Assembly: GCA_016763095.1 (NCBI GenBank)
Contig: JAESUK010000034.1
Location: 1-10,984 of the forward strand
DNA: 10,984 bases
Reading direction: 5' to 3'
DNA from: Alphaproteobacteria bacterium
GTDB lineage: Bacteria; Pseudomonadota; Alphaproteobacteria; Micavibrionales; Micavibrionaceae
Part shown: positions 1 through 6,673 of the stretch, one piece after another
Position numbering within the stretch: the stretch's first letter is position 1
How the letters are laid out: every line of letters starts with the position of its first letter
Program-made: the position numbers and the translations under genes
The notes under the pieces: model-generated
Told to the model about the DNA's origin: nothing
Databases searched by the model: none
The model's input: the letters and a program-made list of their open reading frames with translations, nothing else

Positions 1-1
1 T

Positions 2-1969
2 AGCGAGCAAACACAGAGTTTTTATCAATATGTAAGTGGCGCTGTTAACATCGCCACTGCGCGCGCGAATGCCTCGGCCGCAACATTGAATGGTGCAAGC
101 GGGCATCTTGTAAATATCACAAGTGCTTACGAAAATTCATTTATTGATTCTATAGCTGGAAATATCTGGCTTGGTGGAACAGATGAAGTTGTTGAAAATG
201 AATGGCTTTGGGAGTTCGGAGCAGAAGCAGGCGCTTATTTCTATAATCAAGGAACGTTAACAAGTGTTGGCTCAATCTACGAAAACTGGGCAGGTAGTGA
301 ACCAAATGATTTTAATACTGGAGAGGATTATATCCAATTTAGAAATGGTGGAACATGGAATGACTATGGACCTCCATTTGGATCTCAATCATTGGCGTAT
401 GTGATCGAGTGGAACGCTGATGATGTCATGGCGGATAACTCTATTGATACATTGAATGGTGGGTCTGGGAATGACCAACTTTATGGTGGTGCAGGTAACG
501 ATATCCTTAATGGCGATGCTGATAATGATATTCTCTATGGTCAAGATGGAAATGACACGCTAGACGGTGGAGCAGGGAATGACTCTGTTTATGGCGGGAA
601 CGGCAATGACACTGTATTGGCAGGGGACGCAAATGATGTCTTAAATGGTGGTGCAGGAACGGATACGCTTATCTTAACGGGTGATTTTGCAGATTACGCA
701 ATTTCTCTTTCAGGCAGTATCTATACGTTTATTCATGGTGGCGGTGGTGCAGACGGAACAGACAGTGTAACGCTCTTTGAAAACTTCCAATTTACGGATG
801 GAACATTATTAGAGGCAGACCTAATTCAAGTGACACCGACGATTACATCAAATGGTGGTGGAGCAATAGCTAGTATCAGCATTGCAGAAAATGGTACGGC
901 AGTGACAACTGTTACAGCAACGGATGGTAATCCATCTGATACACTTACATATACTATATCGGGTGGTGTTGACTCAGCCTTGTTTACGATTAGTGCAGGC
1001 GGTGTGCTGGCATTTATTTCTGCGCCTGACTATGAGACAGCCTTAGATGGTGGTTCAAATAATATCTATGACGTTGAGGTCACAGTTTCAGATGGTGCCT
1101 TAACAGATGTTCAAAGTATTTCTGTATCTGTTACGGATGTTGCTGAAGGTGATGTCGGTGACGATATAGGGTCTGCAGGAACATTAACGGTAGGTGGTTC
1201 TGTTTTGTACGAAGTGGATACAGGCGGAGATAGAGATTGGTTTGGAATAGATCTGATCGGCGGCACAAAATACGCTTTTTGGGCGCGAGGCACACCAAGT
1301 GAAGCAGCAAACAGCACAGATCCACGTATATATAATATTTATGATGCTACAAACACTGTTGTTTCTGGAGGAAATGATGATGGTGGGATTGGATATGAAT
1401 CACTTCTTTACTTCACACCAGGATCAACAGGAACATATTACATTGATGCTGGCGCATATGGTGGTGTTGTAGGGGAGATTCTATTAAGTGCTTATGTTGG
1501 TGGTAACTCAATTTCTGGTGGTGGAACGCAAACGGGAACCAACTTCGCAGATTATATTCGAGGAAGTAACGGCGATAATACCTTAAATGGTCTTGATGGA
1601 AGCGATATCCTTGAAGGTCGTAATGGTACGGACACTCTAAACGGCGGTGATGGTGCTGATGTTCTCTATGGAGGTGGTGGCTCTGATACTTTTGTCTTTG
1701 ATAATTTGGTTGGTGTCGACTCTGTCGTTGATTTCAATGCTGGTGGTGGGGACTCTCTTGATATTTCAGCTCTTCTCACAGGCTTTAATGTTGGCGTTGA
1801 TGATATAGATGATTTTGTTCAATTCCAAGACGTTGGTGGATCTACCATTATGCGTATTGATGGAAACGGAACTGTTGGCGGCGCAAGCTTCACAGAGATC
1901 GCCGTTCTCGAAGGAAATACAGGAGAAATTGTTCAAACTCTATATGATAATGGCGATATTATCGTCTAA
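2..1969 (+). CDS. RTX-type secreted protein with C-type lectin, cadherin-like and PPC-like domains (5'-truncated)
   Basis: The frame is open to the left edge. The lectin fold already starts before the first in-frame start-like codon (TTG at 86), so the real start is outside and about 655 residues are visible. Domains in order: C-type lectin (about 2-415) with an EPN motif at 299-307 and WND at 356-364; eight glycine/aspartate RTX nonapeptides (455-670); an RTX-associated segment ending in an FxDGT-like motif (to about 823); a cadherin-like beta domain (about 830-1150) with the DYE and VxVSDG features; a bacterial pre-peptidase C-terminal-like (PPC) beta domain (about 1154-1500); five more RTX nonapeptides (1559-1693); and a C-terminal domain resembling the VCA0849-type type I secretion target. 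No cysteine is visible, as is usual for RTX exoproteins. Inferred role: calcium-stabilised extracellular or surface adhesin exported by an ABC/MFP/TolC system. No transporter genes are in the window. Ligand unknown. Confidence 0.88.
   Translation, partial: SEQTQSFYQYVSGAVNIATARANASAATLNGASGHLVNITSAYENSFIDSIAGNIWLGGTDEVVENEWLWEFGAEAGAYFYNQGTLTSVGSIYENWAGSEPNDFNTGEDYIQFRNGGTWNDYGPPFGSQSLAYVIEWNADDVMADNSIDTLNGGSGNDQLYGGAGNDILNGDADNDILYGQDGNDTLDGGAGNDSVYGGNGNDTVLAGDANDVLNGGAGTDTLILTGDFADYAISLSGSIYTFIHGGGGADGTDSVTLFENFQFTDGTLLEADLIQVTPTITSNGGGAIASISIAENGTAVTTVTATDGNPSDTLTYTISGGVDSALFTISAGGVLAFISAPDYETALDGGSNNIYDVEVTVSDGALTDVQSISVSVTDVAEGDVGDDIGSAGTLTVGGSVLYEVDTGGDRDWFGIDLIGGTKYAFWARGTPSEAANSTDPRIYNIYDATNTVVSGGNDDGGIGYESLLYFTPGSTGTYYIDAGAYGGVVGEILLSAYVGGNSISGGGTQTGTNFADYIRGSNGDNTLNGLDGSDILEGRNGTDTLNGGDGADVLYGGGGSDTFVFDNLVGVDSVVDFNAGGGDSLDISALLTGFNVGVDDIDDFVQFQDVGGSTIMRIDGNGTVGGASFTEIAVLEGNTGEIVQTLYDNGDIIV
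455..670 (+). repeat. RTX nonapeptide block 1 (8 repeats)
   Basis: Eight consecutive 27-base units encode nonapeptides of the form xGGxGxDxL, for example YGGAGNDIL and DGGAGNDSV. Units 3 and 7 are degenerate (NGDADNDIL, LAGDANDVL). In known RTX proteins such repeats bind Ca2+ in a parallel beta-roll that folds after export. This block follows the lectin domain directly and is internal to the protein. Confidence 0.9.
1559..1693 (+). repeat. RTX nonapeptide block 2 (5 repeats), next to the secretion domain
   Basis: Five 27-base units encode RGSNGDNTL, NGLDGSDIL, EGRNGTDTL, NGGDGADVL and YGGGGSDTF. The block leads straight into the C-terminal secretion-target domain, which is the usual position for RTX repeats in type I substrates. 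Confidence 0.88.
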
Positions 1970-1974
1970 ATAAT

Positions 1975-2547
1975 CTAAATAAACGGACGTGTTGTGTTGA
2001 TCAGCTCATCAATGGTTGCTTCAAGCATTTGTGCTTGGCGTTCATCAGCAAGTGTTCCATCATCGTTAAAAGCTGAAAATCCATTTCCTATGGCAACTTG
2101 TTGCGGAATGACGGTGACTCCAATGTTACCAAGCATCATGCGCAAAGGCACGAGACCGCGAAGCCCACCAAGACCTCCGGGGGATATAGAGGCGAGGGCT
2201 GCAATTTTACCTCTATATGCACTAAGTGATGGCTCATTTTCTTCGTGTGGACGAGAAATCCAATCAAGCGCATTTTTTAAAAGCGGGGAGAACGAGCTGT
2301 TATATTCCGGAGACGATATAAATATCCCGTCATGGTCTTGAAAAACCTTCTTTAAGAGGATAGCAGTGTCAGGAATCCCTTTATCGTCTTCATAGTCGCC
2401 ATCATATATGGGCATTTGAAAAAGGTTGAGGTCAACAACAGAGGCTTTACAGCCTTTTTTTTCTGCCAGCTCTGCTGCTATGTGAACAAGTTTCTTGTTG
2501 AGGGACTCTTTACGCGCGCTTCCTGCAAGGAATAAGAGTTTAGGCAT
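1975..2547 (-). CDS. NAD(P)H-dependent FMN reductase family flavoprotein
   Basis: A 190-residue protein with the flavodoxin-like fold of the NADPH-dependent FMN reductase family (PF03358; relatives include SsuE, ChrR and ArsH). The N-terminal GSARKESLN (residues 9-17) matches the FMN phosphate-binding loop GSxRxxSxN. SPEYN at 79-83, followed by a KNALDW stretch (91-96), is the family's second flavin-contacting segment. The expected role is a cytoplasmic reduction of flavin, quinone or another small acceptor with NAD(P)H; the substrate cannot be told from sequence. The start is well set: TAAGGAGGT lies four bases before the ATG on the minus strand. The gene is convergent with the RTX gene with five bases between the stops, so neither gene has room for a terminator in the gap. 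No clear promoter was found upstream. Confidence 0.88.
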   Translation of the reverse strand: MPKLLFLAGSARKESLNKKLVHIAAELAEKKGCKASVVDLNLFQMPIYDGDYEDDKGIPDTAILLKKVFQDHDGIFISSPEYNSSFSPLLKNALDWISRPHEENEPSLSAYRGKIAALASISPGGLGGLRGLVPLRMMLGNIGVTVIPQQVAIGNGFSAFNDDGTLADERQAQMLEATIDELINTTRPFI

Positions 2548-2705
2548 AGCAACCTCCTTATATGTTTATGTGGAAAGGCATCATAGCAAATTTATAGTGT
2601 TGAGGATATAGAGAGAGCATTTTCAATATGCAGGGGTGTTATAATACCGTATATCTAACTCTATTGTATTTATTGAATTATTTTGATGTTTTGTTTAAAA
2701 AGTTA

Positions 2706-2734
2706 TTGACAACTCCATGCTAAATGCGCAATAA
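2706..2734 (+). promoter_or_regulatory. Probable rplM-rpsI promoter
   Basis: A perfect -35 hexamer TTGACA lies at 2706-2711, preceded by an AT-rich stretch that could act as an UP-like element. At 17-base spacing the -10 position reads CAATAA (2729-2734), a poor match. The -35 is therefore convincing and the -10 is not. The position, 68 bases before the rplM start, suits a ribosomal-protein promoter. The rest of the 231-base gap (2548-2705) holds no gene that I can see. Confidence 0.5.
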
Positions 2735-2742
2735 CCACCGTG

Positions 2743-2758
2743 CCTTCAAGAGTGAAGG
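2743..2758 (+). promoter_or_regulatory. Leader hairpin upstream of rplM
   Basis: CCTTCA-AGAG-TGAAGG forms a perfect 6-bp stem with a 4-base loop, 10 bases before the rplM Shine-Dalgarno (AGAGG, 2769-2773). It would lie in the mRNA leader if transcription starts from the promoter just upstream. In E. coli the L13 protein represses its own operon through the mRNA leader. That this hairpin plays such a part is inference only. Confidence 0.4.
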
Positions 2759-2778
2759 AATAATATAAAGAGGAAAAA

Positions 2779-3240
2779 ATGAAAACATATTCAGCAAAGC
2801 CAAGCGATATTGAAAAAAAATGGTATATCGTTGACGCAGAAGGTATTGCACTTGGTCGCCTAGCGAGCCGACTAGCAATTCGTTTGCGCGGAAAGCATAA
2901 ACCAATGTTTACACCACACATGGATTGTGGCGATAACATCGTTGTTATTAATGCAGAAAAAATTCGTCTAACAGGTAAAAAACGTGATCAAGATCAGTTC
3001 TACTGGCATACAAATCACCCTGGTGGATTAAAAAGCCGTTCAAAAGGCGAAATCTTGGATGGTCGCTTTCCTGAGCGTGTTCTTGAAAAAGCTGTAGAGC
3101 GTATGTTGCCAAGAGGTCCTATGGGACGTCAGGTAATGGGTAACATGAAAGTGTATGCTGGAACCGAACACCCACATGAAGCACAAAAACCAGAAGTGCT
3201 TGATATTGCGGGCATGAACGAAAAGAATAAGAGAGGCTAA
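2779..3240 (+). CDS. rplM: 50S ribosomal protein L13
   Basis: The 153-residue product (E. coli L13 has 142) is clearly L13, an early-assembling protein that binds 23S rRNA in the large subunit. Visible family segments include GDNIVVINAEKIRLTGKK, YWHTNHPGGLKSRS, and the conserved basic region LPRGPMGRQVMGNMKVYAG followed by EHPH. The tail from about residue 138 is slightly longer than in E. coli. The start ATG follows AGAGG at a 5-base gap. It is the first gene of a two-gene unit; rpsI begins two bases after its stop, the usual bacterial arrangement that keeps L13 and S9 supply linked. Confidence 0.98.
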   Translation: MKTYSAKPSDIEKKWYIVDAEGIALGRLASRLAIRLRGKHKPMFTPHMDCGDNIVVINAEKIRLTGKKRDQDQFYWHTNHPGGLKSRSKGEILDGRFPERVLEKAVERMLPRGPMGRQVMGNMKVYAGTEHPHEAQKPEVLDIAGMNEKNKRG

Positions 3241-3242
3241 TC

Positions 3243-3788
3243 ATGGCGACTAAAGATACAAAAACAGAAACAGTAACAGATCTTAAAGATTTGGGTGCTG
3301 CCACAGAAAAAGCGGCGACAACAGAAGCTGTTGTTACTGAGACAACAACAGAAGCTGTTGTTACTGAGACAGCCATTGTTAAAGAGCCGAAGAAAGACTC
3401 TCTTGGGCGTTCATACGGAACAGGTCGTCGTAAAGAATCTGCTGCTCGTGTTTGGGCAAAACCAGGTTCAGGTAAAATTGTTGTGAATGGTCAAGACCAA
3501 GAGCAGTATTTTGGCCGTAAAACACACTTGCTTGTGATTAACCAACCGTTCCTTGTGACGGCTCGCGTAGGTCAGTTTGACATTATGTGTACTGTTAAAG
3601 GTGGTGGAATGTCTGGTCAAGCTGGTGCAATCCGTCACGGTATTTCACGTGCACTTGAAAACTTTGAGCCAACGCTTCGTCCATCATTGAAAAAAGCAGG
3701 AATGCTTACACGTGATTCACGTTCTGTTGAACGTAAGAAAATTGGTCTACATAAAGCGCGTCGTATGAAGCAGTGGGCTAAACGTTAA
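3243..3788 (+). CDS. rpsI: 30S ribosomal protein S9, N-terminally extended
   Basis: The 181-residue product is S9, a small-subunit head protein whose C-terminal tail reaches the P-site tRNA. The S9 body begins at about residue 53 (GRSYGTGRRKESAARVW) and holds the GGGMSGQAGAIRHGISRAL and LTRDSRSVERKK segments. It ends with the expected basic tail finishing in KR. E. coli S9 is about 130 residues, so this one has about 50 extra N-terminal residues, rich in Thr, Glu, Ala and Lys and probably disordered. From general knowledge, alphaproteobacterial S9 proteins often carry a shorter extension; here part of it comes from a perfect tandem duplication (residues 26-43). AGAGG lies six bases before the ATG. 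Translation follows rplM by two bases. Confidence 0.97.
   Translation: MATKDTKTETVTDLKDLGAATEKAATTEAVVTETTTEAVVTETAIVKEPKKDSLGRSYGTGRRKESAARVWAKPGSGKIVVNGQDQEQYFGRKTHLLVINQPFLVTARVGQFDIMCTVKGGGMSGQAGAIRHGISRALENFEPTLRPSLKKAGMLTRDSRSVERKKIGLHKARRMKQWAKR
3318..3371 (+). repeat. Perfect 2 x 27-base tandem duplication inside rpsI
   Basis: Bases 3318-3344 and 3345-3371 are identical. Each encodes TTEAVVTET (residues 26-34 and 35-43 of S9). The period is nine codons, so the frame is kept. The identity is exact even at third codon positions, which points to a recent duplication or slippage. Confidence 0.95.
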
Positions 3789-3806
3789 TTTCCCAAAATT
3801 TCATAC

Positions 3807-3834
3807 TTGTACAAATTCAAACCCAGTCTATATT
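3807..3834 (+). promoter_or_regulatory. Candidate bioB promoter overlapping the rpsI terminator
   Basis: TTGTAC (3807-3812) and TATATT (3829-3834), spaced 16 bases, resemble a sigma-70 promoter: 3 of 6 and 5 of 6 matches. The -10 lies in the loop of the terminator hairpin. A start near 3841 would give a leader of about 24 bases for bioB. The terminator leaves no other room for a bioB promoter downstream of it. Weak -35, so tentative. Confidence 0.35.
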
Positions 3835-3850
3835 CTGACTGGGTTTTTAT
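3819..3850 (+). terminator. Intrinsic terminator after rpsI
   Basis: A perfect 10-bp stem (AAACCCAGTC at 3819-3828 with GACTGGGTTT at 3837-3846) closes an 8-base loop and runs into TTTTTA. This is a textbook rho-independent terminator 30 bases after the rpsI stop. It separates the ribosomal unit from bioB. Confidence 0.92.
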
Positions 3851-3864
3851 TTGGGAGGAATAAA

Positions 3865-4851
3865 ATGACGGACATCACGATTTACACAAAAGATGAAGTG
3901 AAGGCTCTTTATAAGCGGCCTTTGTTAGAGTTAATATATGATGCGGCAACGGTTCACCGCGTATACCACAGCCCTGATGAGGTTCAACTTTGTACACTCC
4001 TATCGATTAAAACTGGGGGCTGTATAGAAGATTGCAAATATTGTTCCCAATCCATTCATAATCAGGCAGAACTTGAAAAAGAAAAGCTTTTGCAAGTTGA
4101 AGACGTAATGAAACAGGCTCGTGCTGCTAAGGCGGCAGGTTCTACACGTTTTTGTATGGGTGCTGCGTGGCGTGGTGTTAAAGATGGTCGCGCCTTTGAT
4201 CGTGTCGTCGATATGGTGCAAGGCGTCAGCGATATGGGGATGGAAGCGTGCGTAACGCTTGGAATGCTATCGGAAGACCAAGCTAAGCGCCTCAAAAATG
4301 CAGGTCTTACAGCCTATAATCACAATCTTGATACATCGGAAGAGCATTACAGTAAAATTATCTCTACGCGTACATATAAAGACCGTTTGGACACGATTGA
4401 GAATGTAGCAAAAGCGGGCGTGTCACTTTGCTGTGGCGGTATATTAGGACTAGGGGAAAGTGAAGCAGATCGTATTTCACTTCTCTACACACTCTCAATC
4501 CTTAATCCTCAACCAGAATCAGTGCCAATTAATATTCTTGTACCTGTTGAGGGCACGCCGTTAGAGAATATGAAGCGCGTCGATATATTTGAATGGATTC
4601 GCTGTATCGCTGTTGCGCGTATCTTGATGCCAAAGGCAATGGTTCGCTTAAGTGCTGGGCGTATGGAGCTCACACGTGAAGCGCAAGCAATGGCCTTTAT
4701 GGCGGGTGCAAATGCGATTTTTACAGGTGACAAACTTCTAACAACGCCTAATCCCGAAAAGAATGAAGATATGAAGCTTCTTTCTGATCTGGGTCTAAAG
4801 GGGCGCGCGCCGTTTAAAGAGTGCCACTCGCCAAAGAAAAATGCAGCCTGA
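3865..4851 (+). CDS. bioB: Biotin synthase (radical SAM)
   Basis: BioB inserts sulfur into dethiobiotin to make biotin, the last pathway step. The 328-residue protein has the radical-SAM cluster motif with C53, C57 and C60, at the same numbers as in E. coli. It also has the ligands of the auxiliary [2Fe-2S] sulfur-donor cluster: C97 (in STRFCMGAAWR), C129, C189 (in LCCGGILGLGE) and R261 (in VRLSAGR). YNHNLDTS (151-158) is another family hallmark. All key residues are present, so the enzyme should be active. It is slightly shorter than E. coli BioB (346). The start follows GGGAGGA closely. The stop lies inside the next gene, bioC, by 11 bases, so the two are probably translated together. No bioF, bioA or bioD is nearby. 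Confidence 0.97.
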   Translation: MTDITIYTKDEVKALYKRPLLELIYDAATVHRVYHSPDEVQLCTLLSIKTGGCIEDCKYCSQSIHNQAELEKEKLLQVEDVMKQARAAKAAGSTRFCMGAAWRGVKDGRAFDRVVDMVQGVSDMGMEACVTLGMLSEDQAKRLKNAGLTAYNHNLDTSEEHYSKIISTRTYKDRLDTIENVAKAGVSLCCGGILGLGESEADRISLLYTLSILNPQPESVPINILVPVEGTPLENMKRVDIFEWIRCIAVARILMPKAMVRLSAGRMELTREAQAMAFMAGANAIFTGDKLLTTPNPEKNEDMKLLSDLGLKGRAPFKECHSPKKNAA

Positions 4852-5590
4852 TCGATATACTCGGACAATTTCGAAGGCCTTTGGCGATCATGCTAAGGAG
4901 TATGATGAAAACTCCTCCATTCAAAAGAGAATTGCTGAAACGCTTATAACATATTGCCCTGATTTTGATCATGCTCCACGAATTTTGGAAATCGGGTGCG
5001 GGACAGGGCACTTAACCCACTTGCTCTTGGGAAAGTATAATAATGCTGATTTCGTGATCACGGATATTAATTCAGATATGAGAGATGTGTGTATAGGTAA
5101 GTGTGGGAACGGAGCGCATACTCAAGACGTAGAGTATCATGCCATGAATGGGGAATATTTAGATCCAAATCTTGGTAAGTTTGATTTGATTGTTTCAGGG
5201 ATGACGGTCCAGTGGTTTCAAGATACAGAATGTAGTGTTGAAAAATGGAAAAACTTCCTATCAGATAATGGTCAGATACACCTTTCTACGCTAGGTGATG
5301 GTTATTTTTCGGAGTGGCGAGATGCGATGATGCGTAGTAACGTTAAATCCAGATTACTTCTTTCTCCGAGTCTCCCGAAAGATATGCAAACACAAATGTT
5401 GACGTTAACAGAGAACTACAAGAATGCGGTAGGGTTTCTGAGACACCTCAAAGGGACAGGCGCCTCGACATCTTTGCCCAACACTGGTTTTTTAACAACG
5501 AAAGAGCTTATGCGCGTTATTAAAAGCTATGATGAAAAATATAGGGGTGAAATGACATGGAAGATTGCTATTGGATCGTGGACACCATAA
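4841..5590 (+). CDS. bioC: Malonyl-ACP O-methyltransferase BioC
   Basis: BioC methylates the free carboxyl of malonyl-ACP with S-adenosylmethionine, disguising it so that fatty-acid synthase can build pimeloyl-ACP methyl ester. The 249-residue protein shows SAM motif I (ILEIGCGTGHL, 48-58), an acidic residue after strand 2 (D75), FDLIVSGMTVQW (114-125) and the BioC hallmark FLRHLKGTGA (199-208). The N-terminus (AFGDHAKEYDENSSIQ) also fits BioC rather than a generic methyltransferase. The start is the only plausible one: the next in-frame Met is at residue 80, inside the SAM fold. There is no Shine-Dalgarno; the ATG overlaps the end of bioB by 11 bases, suggesting translational coupling. A matching pimeloyl-ester esterase (BioH, BioG, BioK or BioV type) is not in the window. 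Confidence 0.9.
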   Translation: MQPDRYTRTISKAFGDHAKEYDENSSIQKRIAETLITYCPDFDHAPRILEIGCGTGHLTHLLLGKYNNADFVITDINSDMRDVCIGKCGNGAHTQDVEYHAMNGEYLDPNLGKFDLIVSGMTVQWFQDTECSVEKWKNFLSDNGQIHLSTLGDGYFSEWRDAMMRSNVKSRLLLSPSLPKDMQTQMLTLTENYKNAVGFLRHLKGTGASTSLPNTGFLTTKELMRVIKSYDEKYRGEMTWKIAIGSWTP

Positions 5591-5614
5591 ATTGAGCGAG
5601 CAGAGGAAAGGCTT

Positions 5615-6673
5615 ATGAATATGAAATATACAAAACTAGGATCAACAGATTTAGATGTCTCCCGCGTATGTTTAGGAACAATGACATGGGGAGATCAAAA
5701 CACTGAAGCCGAGGGGCATGAGCAAATTGATTATGCGCTCGACCAAGGCGTGAATTTCATAGATACAGCAGAGCTATATTCTGTGCCACCAAAAGAAGAG
5801 ACCTATACTGCGACAGAGACAATCATCGGGACTTGGATGGCAAAAAACCAAAACCGTAGAAAAGATTTTGTTCTCGCCTCAAAGATTGCAGGAAGAGGGT
5901 TGCCATGGATCAGAGGTGGCTCTGAAATTACCGGAGAGACTGTTCGTCTCGCTGTGGACGGATCATTAAAACGCCTTCAAACAGACTATATTGATCTTTA
6001 CCAACTTCATTGGCCAAACCGCGTAAATCCTCATTGGGGGCAGCATTGGGCAGGAATGGCGGATGTTACAGGTCTGAAGAAGGATGAGTATGTTGACGGT
6101 TTGTTAGATATATTAAAAGCGTTGGGTGATGCTGTAAAGGCTGGAAAAATTCGCCATATAGGTGTGTCCAATGACACGCCTTGGGGTATAGCTAAGTATC
6201 TTGAGCTTGCTAAAGAACACGATCTTCCGCGCATGGTATCTGTTCAACATGAATATAATTTTTTACACCAAAAAGATGATCCTTATGTAACGGAAACATG
6301 CACCATAGAAAACCTTGCATATCTTCCATGGTCTCCTCTGGCTGGCGGCGCATTGAGCGGAAAATATTTGAATGGTGCGCGCCCTGAAGGCTCTCGATGG
6401 ACTATGGAACAGCGCAACGGTATTTTCAGAGATACGCCTGATGTTGAGGCATGTATGCAAGGTTTTGTAAGAATTGCCAAAGAGCATGACCTTGATCCAG
6501 CTCAAATGGCGCTTGCTTGGTGCAATCAAAAACCGTTTGTAACATCGACAATTATTGGGGCAACATCAATAGAGCAGTTAAAAAGCGATATTGCTGCATT
6601 TGATATTGTACTCTCAAGCGAAGTGCTTGAAAAACTTGATAAACTCTACAGACAATATCCAATTCCATTTTAA
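5615..6673 (+). CDS. tas: Aldo/keto reductase, Tas-like
   Basis: The 352-residue protein is a (beta/alpha)8 NADP(H)-dependent aldo/keto reductase most like the E. coli Tas branch. Matching segments include LGTMTWGDQNTEAE, the AELYSVPP stretch, and DPAQMALAWCNQKPFV near the C-terminus. The catalytic tetrad is visible as D50, Y55, K90 and H132. The GVSN motif after the central strands is present. Its substrate is unknown; Tas-like enzymes reduce carbonyls or act on small metabolites, and no role in biotin synthesis is established. GAGG lies eight bases before the ATG at 5615; a second ATG two codons later is also possible. It starts 24 bases after bioC and overlaps the carbonic anhydrase gene by one base, so it is very likely co-transcribed with both. 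Confidence 0.9.
   Translation: MNMKYTKLGSTDLDVSRVCLGTMTWGDQNTEAEGHEQIDYALDQGVNFIDTAELYSVPPKEETYTATETIIGTWMAKNQNRRKDFVLASKIAGRGLPWIRGGSEITGETVRLAVDGSLKRLQTDYIDLYQLHWPNRVNPHWGQHWAGMADVTGLKKDEYVDGLLDILKALGDAVKAGKIRHIGVSNDTPWGIAKYLELAKEHDLPRMVSVQHEYNFLHQKDDPYVTETCTIENLAYLPWSPLAGGALSGKYLNGARPEGSRWTMEQRNGIFRDTPDVEACMQGFVRIAKEHDLDPAQMALAWCNQKPFVTSTIIGATSIEQLKSDIAAFDIVLSSEVLEKLDKLYRQYPIPF

Noticed and set aside
86..88. TTG as the start codon of the RTX gene
   Set aside because: The reading frame is open to base 2 and the upstream residues (SFYQYVSGAVNIATARANA) continue the lectin domain, so the true start is outside the window.
1111..1325. Overlapping minus-strand open frames inside the RTX gene and similar frames inside other genes
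   Set aside because: They lie antisense to well-supported genes, show no recognisable domain and lack ribosome-binding sites.
1946..1963. GATAAT-GGCGAT-ATTATC inverted repeat at the 3' end of the RTX gene as a terminator
   Set aside because: The stem is short and AT-only and no T-run follows on either strand.
3805..3850. A BirA- or BioR-type operator upstream of bioB
   Set aside because: TTGTACAA and the AAACC...GGTTT arms recall parts of a BirA operator, but the full TTGTAAACC/GGTTTACAA halves are absent and the arms are explained by the terminator stem. No TTATNNATAA-type BioR box was seen near bioB.
4429..4434. Double cysteine (C189-C190) in BioB next to the [2Fe-2S] ligand as an abnormal feature
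   Set aside because: E. coli has Cys-Ser here, but Cys-Cys at this position is, as far as I recall, a common natural variant, and all true ligands are present.
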